12,640 bases of DNA, from the NCBI GenBank assembly GCA_051886675.1, contig JBJEYH010000285.1, positions 1-12,640 on the forward strand, written 5' to 3'. The notes under the pieces are model-generated. The model made no database searches, had not been told where the DNA came from, and saw only the letters and a program-made list of their open reading frames with translations. Below are positions 1-6,665 of the stretch, piece by piece. The position numbers and the translations under genes are program-made. The DNA is from UBA11524 sp051886675. GTDB lineage: Bacteria > Bacillota > Clostridia > Christensenellales > Aristaeellaceae. The number at the start of each line of letters is the position of its first letter. The stretch's first letter is position 1.

Positions 1-743
1 TTGGCCGGCAGACCTACAACGCGGTCATCGCCTTCCAGAAGGCCAACGGGCTGACGGCCGACGGCGTCGCGGGCGACGCGACCCAGACCATCCTCTTCGA
101 GAGTCCCGACGTGGTTGCGAAGCCCGTGCAGGCGACCTCCACCCCGACCCTGACCTTCACGCCCGCGCCCAGCGTTTCGCCCGAGCCGGATGAGCTGCCC
201 ACCCTGGACGAGCTGACCCCTGCCGCGCTGGATGCCGATGCGCCTGCCGATTCCACCGATGCGCCCGCCGGGGAACCCACGGCGGAGCCTGAGCCTGCGG
301 GGCCGACGCTTCTGCAGGGGGTATCCATCGTCCTCAACGACAGCGGTGAGAAGCTGACCTGTCTGCGGCAGGAGGACGGCGTGACCATCCGCGCCACGCC
401 CCGTGTATGGCAGACGGAGGAAGGCGGGCTGCTGCTGGACATGACGGATCTGGCGGCCAGCGTGGAGGGCTGGAGCTTCACCCTGAGCATGGAGGGCGTG
501 TACACCCTTGAAGCCGAGGGGTACATGGTGACCATCCGTCCGGCGGAGGAGGGCTTCCTCTGCCAGGTGGACGGTGTGGACATGGACCTGGAGGAGGGCG
601 ACTTCCTGCTGGAGGGCGACAGCGTGCTGTGCGCGCCGGCGCTGCTGGAAAAGGTTCTGGGCGCGACCACCCTGTGGGAGGGCGAGGAGCAGACGCTGAT
701 GCTCCGCATTCTGCCCCGGGAGCTGGCGGAAGCCACGGACTGA
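1..743 (+). CDS. Secreted-type protein with peptidoglycan-binding domain (3' part only)
   Basis: The gene runs in from the left edge, so its start and any signal peptide are not visible; the reading frame begins at base 3. The first 35 or so visible residues (containing AVIAFQKANGLTADGVAGDAT) match the end of a PG_binding_1 domain, which binds cell-wall peptidoglycan. A Pro/Glu/Thr/Ala-rich acidic linker of about 70 residues follows, typical of wall-associated proteins. The remaining 140 residues are mostly beta-like; the end (LEKVLGATTLWEGEEQTLML) resembles the stalk or copper-amine-oxidase-N-like repeats that follow wall-binding modules, but this is inference. The GTG at 111 lies inside the domain frame and is not the start. 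A strong terminator follows 22 bases after the stop. The peptidoglycan-binding role is fairly sure; the full function is unknown. Confidence 0.8.
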   Translation, partial: GRQTYNAVIAFQKANGLTADGVAGDATQTILFESPDVVAKPVQATSTPTLTFTPAPSVSPEPDELPTLDELTPAALDADAPADSTDAPAGEPTAEPEPAGPTLLQGVSIVLNDSGEKLTCLRQEDGVTIRATPRVWQTEEGGLLLDMTDLAASVEGWSFTLSMEGVYTLEAEGYMVTIRPAEEGFLCQVDGVDMDLEEGDFLLEGDSVLCAPALLEKVLGATTLWEGEEQTLMLRILPRELAEATD

Positions 744-765
744 GCGCTGAATTCCCGGATTTTCC

Positions 766-787
766 GCGGCCTTCGGGCCGCTTTTTT
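766..787 (+). terminator. Intrinsic terminator with UUCG loop
   Basis: A perfect 6-bp stem GCGGCC/GGCCGC closes a TTCG tetraloop and is followed directly by six T residues. It lies 22 bases after the stop of the peptidoglycan-binding gene, oriented to end rightward transcripts. The bases between it and the first repeat copy (788-863) are G-rich and hold nothing I can name. Confidence 0.93.
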
Positions 788-863
788 GATGCAGATGCGG
801 CTGCGGGGGGAGGGCATGCGGTGCGGGCCGTGGGCGGCGGTGATGCTGGGGGGGGAGGGTGGC

Positions 864-940
864 GCGTTCCCTTGCGGTGCGCGGGGCCTGCCGTTTCCGG
901 CGCGCGTTCCTTTGCGGTTCGCGGGGCCTGCCGTTTCCGC
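864..940. repeat. Two short tandem copies of a 40-bp unit
   Basis: The motif GCGTTCCCTTGCGGTGCGCG and the CCTGCCGTTTCCG after it begin at 864, again at 904, and a third time at 945, a period of 40-41 bases. The third copy is the head of the first long repeat unit. The two left copies lack the hairpin-rich part of the long units, so they look like truncated or separately amplified heads. No gene is supported here. Confidence 0.8.
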
Positions 941-1505
941 TGCCGCGTTCCCTTGCGGTACGCGGAACCTGCCGTTTCCCTCGCGGGCGGACTGCGTCGC
1001 CTGCTTGGAAACTCTGGCTTCTTTTCGCTCCTACTTTATGTATTTTTTGTGTTGCGCCTGGGCTGCCGCCCAGACCTGCGCAGGGGCTGACGCCGCCCCT
1101 GCACCCGCGCAAGGGGCATCGCCCCTTGACCCTTTTCCGCTGCCGCGTTCACTTGCAATACGCGGAACCTGCCGTTTCCCTCGCGGGCGGACTGCGTCGC
1201 CTGCTTGGAAACTCTGGCTTCCTTCCGTTCCTTTTTCTCTTATTCTTTGTGTTGCGCCTGGGCTGCCGCCCAGACCCGCGCAGGGGCTGACGCCGCCCCT
1301 GCTACCAACGCAAGGGGCATCGCCCCTTGACCCTTTTCCGCTGCCGCGTTCACTTGCGGTGCGTGGAACCTGCCGTTCCTTTTTCTCTTATTCTTTGTGT
1401 TGCGCCTGGGCTTGCCACCCAGACCCGCGCAGGGGCTGACGCCGCCCCTGCTACCAACGCAAGGGGCATCGCCCCTTGACCCTTTTCCGCTGCCGCGTTC
1501 CCTTG
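941..1505. repeat. Tandem long repeats, each with three GC-rich hairpins
   Basis: Units begin with TGCCGCGTTC at 941, 1141, 1342 and 1491, giving lengths of 200, 201 and 149 bases plus a short stub of the fourth. Units 1 and 2 carry a head (GGAACCTGCCGTTTCCC), a middle with CTGCTTGGAAACTCTGGCTT, an AT-richer stretch ending TTTGTGTTGCGCC, then three hairpins in a row. In unit 1 these are CTGGGC/GCCCAG at 1058-1073, CAGGGGC/GCCCCTG at 1081-1101 and AAGGGGC/GCCCCTT at 1111-1127. Unit 3 lacks 53 bases of the middle. Frames crossing the array repeat the same translated pieces in several phases, as expected for non-coding repeats. Similar stacked-palindrome intergenic elements occur in GC-rich gut clostridia (from memory); I cannot assign a named family. 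Confidence 0.88.
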
Positions 1506-1516
1506 AAGGGGTACGA

Positions 1517-1552
1517 AAGGGCGGCTGCACATTTCTGCGTACAGCCGCCTTT
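1517..1552 (-). terminator. Probable terminator after the VanW-domain gene
   Basis: GGCGGCTG (1520-1527) pairs with CAGCCGCC (1542-1549), extended by a G-T pair and two A-T pairs, around a 14-base loop. It begins a few bases after the VanW stop codon. On the minus strand the stem is followed only by CTTTCG, so the U-tract is weak. The stem is clear; termination is inferred from its position. Confidence 0.65.
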
Positions 1553-1555
1553 CCA

Positions 1556-3367
1556 TCAATTGTATTCGATTGTGGCCTGATAGGCCTTGTAGGTGGACTT
1601 GCACAGCTGGACCCGGTCGACCTCCTTGCCGTTCTGGTACCACACCTGATAGGTCACCACCTCGTAGCCCGTGCGGGCCTTGATGGTCTCCTGCTGGGTG
1701 CCGGGCGGGAGGCTGGTGTTCTGCACGTACTTGATTTCCGAGGACGGCTCGATGGTGCGGATGACCTCGCTTTCCAGGTCGATGGTCACCCCATCCCCCA
1801 GGCCCATGCCGTACAGCTCCACCGTCACCTTGCGGCTCTTGTAGTACGCCACGATGAATACCGGCCAGTCCGTGTTGTTCTTGAACTTGAAGTCCAGGTT
1901 GGGCCAGTTGACCGTGGCGTCCATACCCTTCTCCACGTAGGTGGAGGGCCAGGCGTGGGGACTGCGCTCCACGATCTCCAGATTGGCGCGGGCCACGGCG
2001 TTGAACAGGGTGGAGCTGGTCTGGCAGACGCCGCCGCCCACCTCGGGGACGCTCTGGCCGCCGGAGATGGCCGTGGCCTCCTGATAGCCCTTTTCCGCCG
2101 TGCGCTGGCCCGTGGCCTGGTTGAAGGAGAAGGTTTCCCCGGGGAGCACGGTGGTGCCGTTGATGGCCGCGGCGGACAGCTGGATGTTGGTATTGCGGTT
2201 GGCGTTGGAGGTGGTTTCCGTGGTGTAGGAGGCCACCATGCGGAAGCTGTTTATCAGCTCGGCCTTGGTCACCTGGGCCAGGAGCATCTCGGGCTCCACG
2301 GTGATGGAGGCGTACATGTCGCCCCCGTCCAGCCTGGCGATGACCTGACTGTACAGCGCCTCCGGATCGATGTAGGCGCCGGGCACGTCGCTGTCGAAGG
2401 TGAAGGAGCGGGTATTGAAGTCGAACGCCGCCACCGACGCGTTCACCGGATCCCGGTTGACGTAATCCACGATGCTGTCGGTCAGCTGGCGGATGGCGGT
2501 CTTGTCATAGGTCATGGCGGTGGAGAGCGCCACGGGTTCGCTGCGCATACTGAGGGCGGTGTTCAGCCGCTCCTGGAAGGGCGTGACCCGTGTCCCGCGG
2601 ATGGCGGTGGTATTCTGCCGGCCGCAGGCATAGGCCTGCCGCACCACCTCGTTCACGTTGCGGGTCATGGGCACCTGGGTGGAATCGATCACCCAGCTGC
2701 CGTTGCCCACGTTGATCGTCACGGCGAAATCCCCGCCCCCCGAGGCGCTGACCTGTTCCACCGCGGCGATGGCCTCATCCATGGTCATGCCGCCCACGTG
2801 CACCCCGTCGATGTAGACGCCCGGATAGATGGTGTCGGTGTTCATGTAGCTGCGGTACACCTTGTACTGGGCGTAGTCGTCCGCGTTCAGGGTGATGATG
2901 TTCCCGTTGACAAAGGCGAAGGACGGTATCCCCGGGATCTGCACCCCCAGCAGCTGGGGCGCCACCAGCGCGCCCAGGGCCAGCGTACAGCTCAGGCACA
3001 GCAGCGTCACCGCCAGCCACAGCCCCCGGTGGGGATCCCTGCGGCGGCGCTTCTGCTTCTTGCCGGAATAAAGCTGGCGGGTGTTCCGGTCATAAATGTC
3101 AAAGTCGTCGTAGACGGTATCCTGACGGGGTCTGTCCGCGCCGGGAGGAACCGCTTCATGCCGGCCCGTCTGCCCGTAGCGCATGCGCTCCTGCAGCTCC
3201 TCCGAGCGGCCCATGGGCTGGCGGCGCGCCTTCCCCGGCCCGGCGGGCTTCACCACCGCGGGCCGGCGGGGCTGCGTCGCGCGGGAATTCACGCGGATGC
3301 GCTCGCCATCGCCCTCGTAAAGGGGCGCGCTGCGTTCCGTCCGCTTCTCCCTGCCTTGCTGATCCAT
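1556..3367 (-). CDS. Membrane-anchored VanW/G5 domain protein
   Basis: A 603-residue protein. Residues 1-112 are basic, low in complexity and probably cytoplasmic (ending KKQKRRRRD). A single membrane segment spans about 115-136, so the rest should face the wall. Residues 183-385 hold a repeated-looking region (VYIDGVHVGGMTMDEAI; later DVPGAYIDPEALYSQV) like the PG_binding_4 modules found before VanW domains. The VanW domain covers about 385-525, with ETFSFNQATGQRT and the hallmark GGGVCQTSSTLFNA at 444-457. A G5-like domain closes the protein (GYEVVTYQVWYQNGKEVDR). VanW proteins accompany some glycopeptide-resistance clusters but are widespread in Firmicutes without them; the biochemical role is not settled, and no van genes are nearby. 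The ATG follows AAAGGAGG (3373-3380) at good spacing. The gene lies downstream of rex, whose terminator separates them. Confidence 0.88.
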   Translation of the reverse strand: MDQQGREKRTERSAPLYEGDGERIRVNSRATQPRRPAVVKPAGPGKARRQPMGRSEELQERMRYGQTGRHEAVPPGADRPRQDTVYDDFDIYDRNTRQLYSGKKQKRRRRDPHRGLWLAVTLLCLSCTLALGALVAPQLLGVQIPGIPSFAFVNGNIITLNADDYAQYKVYRSYMNTDTIYPGVYIDGVHVGGMTMDEAIAAVEQVSASGGGDFAVTINVGNGSWVIDSTQVPMTRNVNEVVRQAYACGRQNTTAIRGTRVTPFQERLNTALSMRSEPVALSTAMTYDKTAIRQLTDSIVDYVNRDPVNASVAAFDFNTRSFTFDSDVPGAYIDPEALYSQVIARLDGGDMYASITVEPEMLLAQVTKAELINSFRMVASYTTETTSNANRNTNIQLSAAAINGTTVLPGETFSFNQATGQRTAEKGYQEATAISGGQSVPEVGGGVCQTSSTLFNAVARANLEIVERSPHAWPSTYVEKGMDATVNWPNLDFKFKNNTDWPVFIVAYYKSRKVTVELYGMGLGDGVTIDLESEVIRTIEPSSEIKYVQNTSLPPGTQQETIKARTGYEVVTYQVWYQNGKEVDRVQLCKSTYKAYQATIEYN

Positions 3368-3384
3368 CTGTGCCTCCTTTCCAT

Positions 3385-3403
3385 CAGGCGGGCGGGCCGC
3401 CTG
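3385..3403 (-). promoter_or_regulatory. Leader hairpin just before the VanW gene ribosome-binding site
   Basis: CAGGCGG and CCGCCTG form a perfect 7-bp stem around a 5-base loop, ending 4 bases before the AAAGGAGG of the VanW gene. There is no U-run after it, so it is not a terminator. It could affect translation or mRNA stability; that is inference. I see no convincing promoter in the rest of the 3368-3485 gap. Confidence 0.4.
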
Positions 3404-3485
3404 TCCGGTCGCGTCGCGCTTCCAATCCGCCGCGCGGGCTGACAGATCGCCCCCCGCGCAGAGGCCGTATTTCCTTCATAAACCC

Positions 3486-3508
3486 AAAAAGTGGCCGCAG
3501 CCACTTTT
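3486..3508 (-). terminator. Intrinsic terminator after rex (shared hairpin, UGCG loop)
   Basis: On the minus strand, GTGGC-TGCG-GCCAC is flanked by AAAA and TTTTT. It starts 18 bases after the rex stop. The stem and flanks match the terminators after khpB and rnj; only the loop differs (TGCG instead of TTCG), and both belong to the stable UNCG class. The A-rich flank might let it work in both directions. Confidence 0.9.
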
Positions 3509-3526
3509 CCGGCGCCTGCGCGGCGG

Positions 3527-4159
3527 TCATTCCGCCTCCCTGTGCGCCATGCGGTAGGACAGAATCTGCAGGCTGTCGCTCAGATGCACGTTGACCACGA
3601 TCATGTCCTCGGGATGATTCAGGTCCGTGGGGGCGAAGTTCCACACCGCCCGCACCCCCTGGGCATACAGCCTGTCCAGGGTCGCCTGGGCCACGGCGGA
3701 GGGCAGCGCCAGCACCGCGATGTCGATGGCGTTCTCCGACAGATAGCCCTCCAGCGCCTCCATGGGGCTGACGGTCACCCCGCCCATGGCGGTGCCGATC
3801 TTCTCGGGATCGTTGTCGAAAATGGCCACCGTCCGGAACCCTTCCCGGGAAAAGGTGGGATACTTGGCCACCGCGCCGCCGATGTTGCCCGCCCCCAGGA
3901 TGATCAGCCGGTGCGGCCTGTCCAGCCCGAGAATCTCGCCGATATGATCCTTCAGCTCCGACACCTTGTAGCCGTAGCCCTGCCGGCCGAAGCCCCCGAA
4001 GCAGTTGATGTCCTGCCGGATCTGGCTGGGGGTGAGCTGCATGCGCCTGCCCAGCTCCTGGGACGAAATCTGCGTCACACCCGCCGCCTCCAGCTCCCGC
4101 AGGTGCCTGTAATACCCCGGCAAACGGCGGATCACCGCATCGGATACGTATCCTGCCAT
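3527..4159 (-). CDS. rex: Redox-sensing transcriptional repressor Rex
   Basis: A 210-residue protein of usual family length. Rex senses the NADH/NAD+ ratio, leaving DNA when NADH is high and so derepressing fermentation and anaerobic-metabolism genes. The N-terminal winged helix (1-75) has the family sequences AVIRRLPGYYRHL and SQIRQDINCFGGFGRQGYGY. A Rossmann fold follows, with the dinucleotide-binding GAGNIG at 89-94 and an acidic strand end, FDND, near 115. The C-terminal helix used for domain-swapped dimers is present. An upstream in-frame ATG at 4186 would add nine residues, but its codons run through the AAGGAGG site, and other Rex proteins start right before the SDAVIRRLP motif, so I chose 4159. 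It is divergent from mscL and probably a single-gene transcript with its own promoter and terminator. Confidence 0.96.
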   Translation of the reverse strand: MAGYVSDAVIRRLPGYYRHLRELEAAGVTQISSQELGRRMQLTPSQIRQDINCFGGFGRQGYGYKVSELKDHIGEILGLDRPHRLIILGAGNIGGAVAKYPTFSREGFRTVAIFDNDPEKIGTAMGGVTVSPMEALEGYLSENAIDIAVLALPSAVAQATLDRLYAQGVRAVWNFAPTDLNHPEDMIVVNVHLSDSLQILSYRMAHREAE

Positions 4160-4167
4160 GGCCGCAG

Positions 4168-4174
4168 CCTCCTT
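4168..4174 (-). promoter_or_regulatory. Ribosome-binding site that fixes the rex start
   Basis: AAGGAGG on the minus strand lies 8 bases before the ATG at 4159. This spacing supports the shorter Rex and rules against the upstream ATG at 4186, whose coding sequence would contain this site. Confidence 0.85.
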
Positions 4175-4219
4175 AACGCTCCACATTGCTCCATGGTCAT
4201 GCGATGGCCATGTTCAGTC

Positions 4220-4248
4220 ATTATATCACATATCCCGTCCCGCCGCAA
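4220..4248 (-). promoter_or_regulatory. Promoter of rex
   Basis: On the minus strand TTGCGG (4248-4243) is followed after exactly 17 bases by TATAAT (4225-4220), preceded by TGA as in an extended -10. It lies 60 bases before the start codon. I see no full palindromic Rex operator, so autoregulation is not supported by sequence. Confidence 0.75.
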
Positions 4249-4304
4249 CAAGGCGCGCTGGAAAAACCTCCGCCGGCGCGCCGTGCGATCGGCGTGGTTT
4301 CCGC

Positions 4305-4333
4305 TTGTATCCGCGGCGGATCTATGCTATACT
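4305..4333 (+). promoter_or_regulatory. Promoter of mscL
   Basis: TTGTAT (4305-4310), a 17-base spacer and TATACT (4328-4333), with TGC directly before the -10 hexamer (extended -10). The -10 ends 33 bases before the GTG start, so the leader is short. Confidence 0.82.
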
Positions 4334-4366
4334 GGCCCTGCATTCTATCCAAGGAGGCTGGTTCCC

Positions 4367-4783
4367 GTGAAGAAATTCCTGGAGGAGTTCAAGAAATTCG
4401 CCCTGCGCGGCAATGTGCTGGACATGGCGGTCGGCGTGATCGTCGGCGGCGCGTTCACCGGCATCGTGACCTCGCTGACGTCCAACTTCATCAACCCCCT
4501 GCTGAACCTGATCATGACCGGCGGCGCGGGGGAAATCTCCGACGGCGTGGCCTGGACCCTGGGCGCGGCGGTGGCGTCCTTCCTGACGACGGTGGTGAAC
4601 TTTCTCATCACGGCGTTTGTGCTGTTCGTGCTGCTCAAGGGCATCAACAGCCTGGTGAGCCTGGGCAAAAAGAAGGAAGCCCCTGCCGCCCCCACCACGA
4701 AGAAGTGCCCCTACTGCCTCAGCGAAATCCCCATCGCCGCCACCCGCTGCGCCCACTGCACCAGCGAGCTGCCCAAGGCCTGA
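4367..4783 (+). CDS. mscL: Large-conductance mechanosensitive channel MscL with C-terminal zinc ribbon
   Basis: A 138-residue protein. MscL forms a homopentameric pore in the cytoplasmic membrane that opens under high tension and vents solutes during hypo-osmotic shock. The N-terminal amphipathic helix and first membrane helix are typical (FKKFALRGNVLDMAVGVIVG, then AFTGIVTSL), with the pore-lining Gly/Ala pattern in TM1. TM2 spans about 71-95 (TTVVNFLITAFVLFVLLKGIN). After a short Lys/Pro/Ala linker, residues 114-131 carry CPYC and CAHC separated by ten residues, a treble-clef or zinc-ribbon pattern where the usual C-terminal helical bundle would be. The start is GTG at 4367: AAGGAGG lies 9 bases upstream and the translation begins with the usual MscL N-terminus. 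Monocistronic, with its own promoter. Confidence 0.95.
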   Translation: MKKFLEEFKKFALRGNVLDMAVGVIVGGAFTGIVTSLTSNFINPLLNLIMTGGAGEISDGVAWTLGAAVASFLTTVVNFLITAFVLFVLLKGINSLVSLGKKKEAPAAPTTKKCPYCLSEIPIAATRCAHCTSELPKA

Positions 4784-4985
4784 CGGGCGTCGTCCGGGGG
4801 GCGAGGCCATCCGGACAGGCTGGCGCGCGCTGCTGAACAGGCGTCTGCGCGCGCTCCCGGGCGTTCGCGGGTGTAAGGCGCGATGCCTGAGGGAAACCGC
4901 GCAAATGCCGACGCGCAAGCCCCCGGCCTTCGTCCGGCCCCTCGGCCCGCAGCCCTTCGCCCCGCGCAAAGCATCCATCCAAATC

Positions 4986-5027
4986 AAACGCGCCTGCCCC
5001 GTGATCAGCGGACAGGCGCGTTTTTTT
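4986..5027. terminator. Terminator between convergent mscL and the kinase gene
   Basis: AAACGCGCCTG (4986-4996) pairs perfectly with CAGGCGCGTTT (5013-5023), a 16-base loop between them. On the plus strand seven T residues follow (5021-5027); on the minus strand the stem runs into TTTGATTT. It lies about 200 bases after mscL and 15 bases after the kinase stop, so it probably serves both. The stretch 4784-4985 between mscL and this hairpin shows no gene or site I can support. Confidence 0.85.
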
Positions 5028-5042
5028 GTGCCGGCAGGGGCT

Positions 5043-5531
5043 TCACCGCCGGGCCAGCAGCGCCTCGGCCTCCTCCCGGCTGCGCAGGATGATGAAGGTC
5101 TTCTCCGGGTGCGCGGCCATCAGCGCCAGCACCCTGGGGCGGCTCTGTGCGGCGTAGCGCCGGATGGAGTCCATGAACGCCGGATCCTCCTGCGTCTCCA
5201 GCCAGGGCAGGTCGGCGTGAGGCTTCCCCATCCGCGCCCGCACCCCCGCCAGACACACCTCCGTCGGATAGTCCAGGAAGATGACTTCCTCGCTGGCCTC
5301 CACCCGCAGGGGCATGGTGCTGTTGTAGTTCCCGTCGATGATCCAGCGGGGGCTGGCCAGGATCGGCCGGAGAACGTCCGCCAGCTCCTCCCGGGTCAGA
5401 TGCGTGCGGTCCGCCCGCCAGTACAGGCTGTCCAGATGATACAGCGGCAGCCCCGTCTTCTCCGCCAGACGCAGGGCGAAGGTGGTCTTCCCGCTGCCCG
5501 GACAGCCGATGATCAGAATCCGCTGAGCCAT
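5043..5531 (-). CDS. P-loop nucleotide kinase-like protein (adenylate kinase-related, FlaR/topology-modulation type)
   Basis: A 162-residue soluble protein. It has a Walker A loop GCPGSGKT at 9-16, then HLDSLYW at 32-38, WIIDGNY at 63-69 and the beta strand VIFLDYP at 83-89. This order (P-loop, H-LD-x(2)-W, W-x-DGNY, FLD-P) is that of small proteins annotated as adenylate kinase-like or 'DNA topology modulation protein FlaR'. The substrate is unknown; phosphoryl transfer is inferred from the fold. The ATG has AAAGGAG about 7 bases upstream. It lies 99 bases downstream of khpB on the same strand, beyond the khpB terminator, with no clear promoter between, so expression may depend on read-through. 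Confidence 0.82.
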   Translation of the reverse strand: MAQRILIIGCPGSGKTTFALRLAEKTGLPLYHLDSLYWRADRTHLTREELADVLRPILASPRWIIDGNYNSTMPLRVEASEEVIFLDYPTEVCLAGVRARMGKPHADLPWLETQEDPAFMDSIRRYAAQSRPRVLALMAAHPEKTFIILRSREEAEALLARR

Positions 5532-5595
5532 GTTTCCGCTCCTTTCCGCCGGGCTTCACCGGCCTGCGTTCCCCCGCCGCCATCGCCCCCAACGC

Positions 5596-5621
5596 AAAAA
5601 AAGTGGCCGAAGCCACTTTTT
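5596..5621 (-). terminator. Intrinsic terminator after khpB (shared hairpin, UUCG loop)
   Basis: On the minus strand, GTGGC-TTCG-GCCAC is flanked by AAAAA before and seven T residues after. It begins 9 bases after the khpB stop and closes the rpmH-khpB gene block. Identical stem and loop to the terminator after rnj. Confidence 0.94.
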
Positions 5622-5630
5622 CTGCCGCGC

Positions 5631-6665
5631 TCACTTGCGCAGGGTGATCACCACATGCCGGTTCGGCTCGTCGCCCTCGGAGTGGGTGTCCACAGCCTCG
5701 TTGGCCTGCAGCGCGCTGTGGATAATCCGCCGCTCGTAGGGGTTCATGGGCTCCAGCGACACCTTGCGGCCCGTCTTGACCGCGCGGTTCGCCATCCGGT
5801 TCGCCAGACGCACCAGGGTGTCCTCCCGCTTGGCGCGATAGTTCTCCGTGTCCAGGGTCACGCGGGTGTAGCCCTCCTGACCGCGGTTCACCTTCAGGCT
5901 GGTCAGGTACTGCAGGGCGTCCAGGGTCTCGCCCCGCCGGCCGATCAGAATCCCCAGGGTGTCCCCGGTCATCTTCACGAACACGTTGCCCTCCTCGTCC
6001 AGACCCACGGCCACCTCCACGTCCACGCCCATCAGGTGCGTCAGCTCCTTCAGGAACGCCTGCGCCTTGCCCGCCGCGGAATCGGCCGCGACCTCCCCGT
6101 CGGGGATCATGGTCACCACGGGCTTCTCGATGGGCTTCGCGGGCGCCTTGGGCGGCAGGGGCTTCTTCTCCTGCTCCGGCTGCTTCTCAGCGTCGGGCTT
6201 CTTCTCGGGCTTGGGCTGGCGGGGCTGGCGGGGCTTGCGCTCCGGCCGGGGCGCTTCCGCGGTCTCGGCGGACTCGGGCTTCTTCTCGGGCTTGGGCGCT
6301 TCCGCGGCATCAGCCTTGGGGGCATCGGGCTTGCGCTCGGGCTTGGGGGGCTCGGGCTTGCGCTCGGGCTTGGGGGGCTCGGGCTTGCGCTCGGGCCGAG
6401 GCTGACGCTCCTCCCGGGCAGGCGCGGGCTTGCGCTCCGGCTTGGGGGCGGGCTTGTCGTTCAGCAGATCGGCCAGCGGATCATCCTCGGTCTCCTTCAC
6501 GGTCAGGCGCACCCGGGCCAGCCGCGAGCCGAACAGCCCGAACAGGCCCTTGCTTCCCTCGTCGATGACCTCCACCGTCACGTCGCTGATGGATACGCCC
6601 AGCGCTTCCAGGCCTGCGTCAATGGCTTCTTCCCTGGTCTTGGCGGATGCTTCGTAGGTTTTCAT
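5631..6665 (-). CDS. khpB: RNA-binding protein KhpB (Jag/EloR)
   Basis: A 344-residue protein. KhpB/Jag binds RNA, partners with KhpA in several Firmicutes, and links to control of cell elongation. The Jag_N domain is at 1-58 (SKGLFGLFGSRLARVRL is its typical end). A linker of about 110 residues (70-182) is nearly all Pro, Lys, Glu, Arg and Ala, with repeats of PKPERKPEP. A KH domain follows at about 196-272 with the RNA-binding GRRG loop at 242-245, then an R3H domain at 278-344 with the R-x3-H core in ERRIIH. Its ATG overlaps the yidC stop (TAATG), so translation is probably coupled to yidC, a conserved pairing. The linker is longer than in most homologues. Confidence 0.95.
   Translation of the reverse strand: MKTYEASAKTREEAIDAGLEALGVSISDVTVEVIDEGSKGLFGLFGSRLARVRLTVKETEDDPLADLLNDKPAPKPERKPAPAREERQPRPERKPEPPKPERKPEPPKPERKPDAPKADAAEAPKPEKKPESAETAEAPRPERKPRQPRQPKPEKKPDAEKQPEQEKKPLPPKAPAKPIEKPVVTMIPDGEVAADSAAGKAQAFLKELTHLMGVDVEVAVGLDEEGNVFVKMTGDTLGILIGRRGETLDALQYLTSLKVNRGQEGYTRVTLDTENYRAKREDTLVRLANRMANRAVKTGRKVSLEPMNPYERRIIHSALQANEAVDTHSEGDEPNRHVVITLRK

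Noticed and set aside
941..1505. Possible CRISPR array
   Set aside because: The repeated part is almost the whole 200-bp unit with no short repeat-unique spacer pattern, and no cas genes are present.
786..1530. Several small frames across the intergenic repeats
   Set aside because: The same pieces appear in different phases and both strands, with Cys/Arg/Pro-rich composition and no ribosome-binding sites. They follow the DNA repeats and are not genes.
1556..3367. Glycopeptide-resistance locus because of the VanW domain
   Set aside because: No vanA/B-type ligase, vanH, vanX or vanRS genes are nearby; VanW-domain proteins are common in Firmicutes without resistance.
1397..3442. A 681-codon open frame on the plus strand
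   Set aside because: It lies opposite the VanW-domain gene, is His/Gly/Val/Leu-rich with no recognisable domain, and reflects the high GC content of the opposite strand.
4215..4235. Possible Rex operator overlapping the rex promoter
   Set aside because: There is a TGTGATATAAT stretch, but the matching half of a TTGTGA-type palindrome is missing; the bases are explained by the -10 box.
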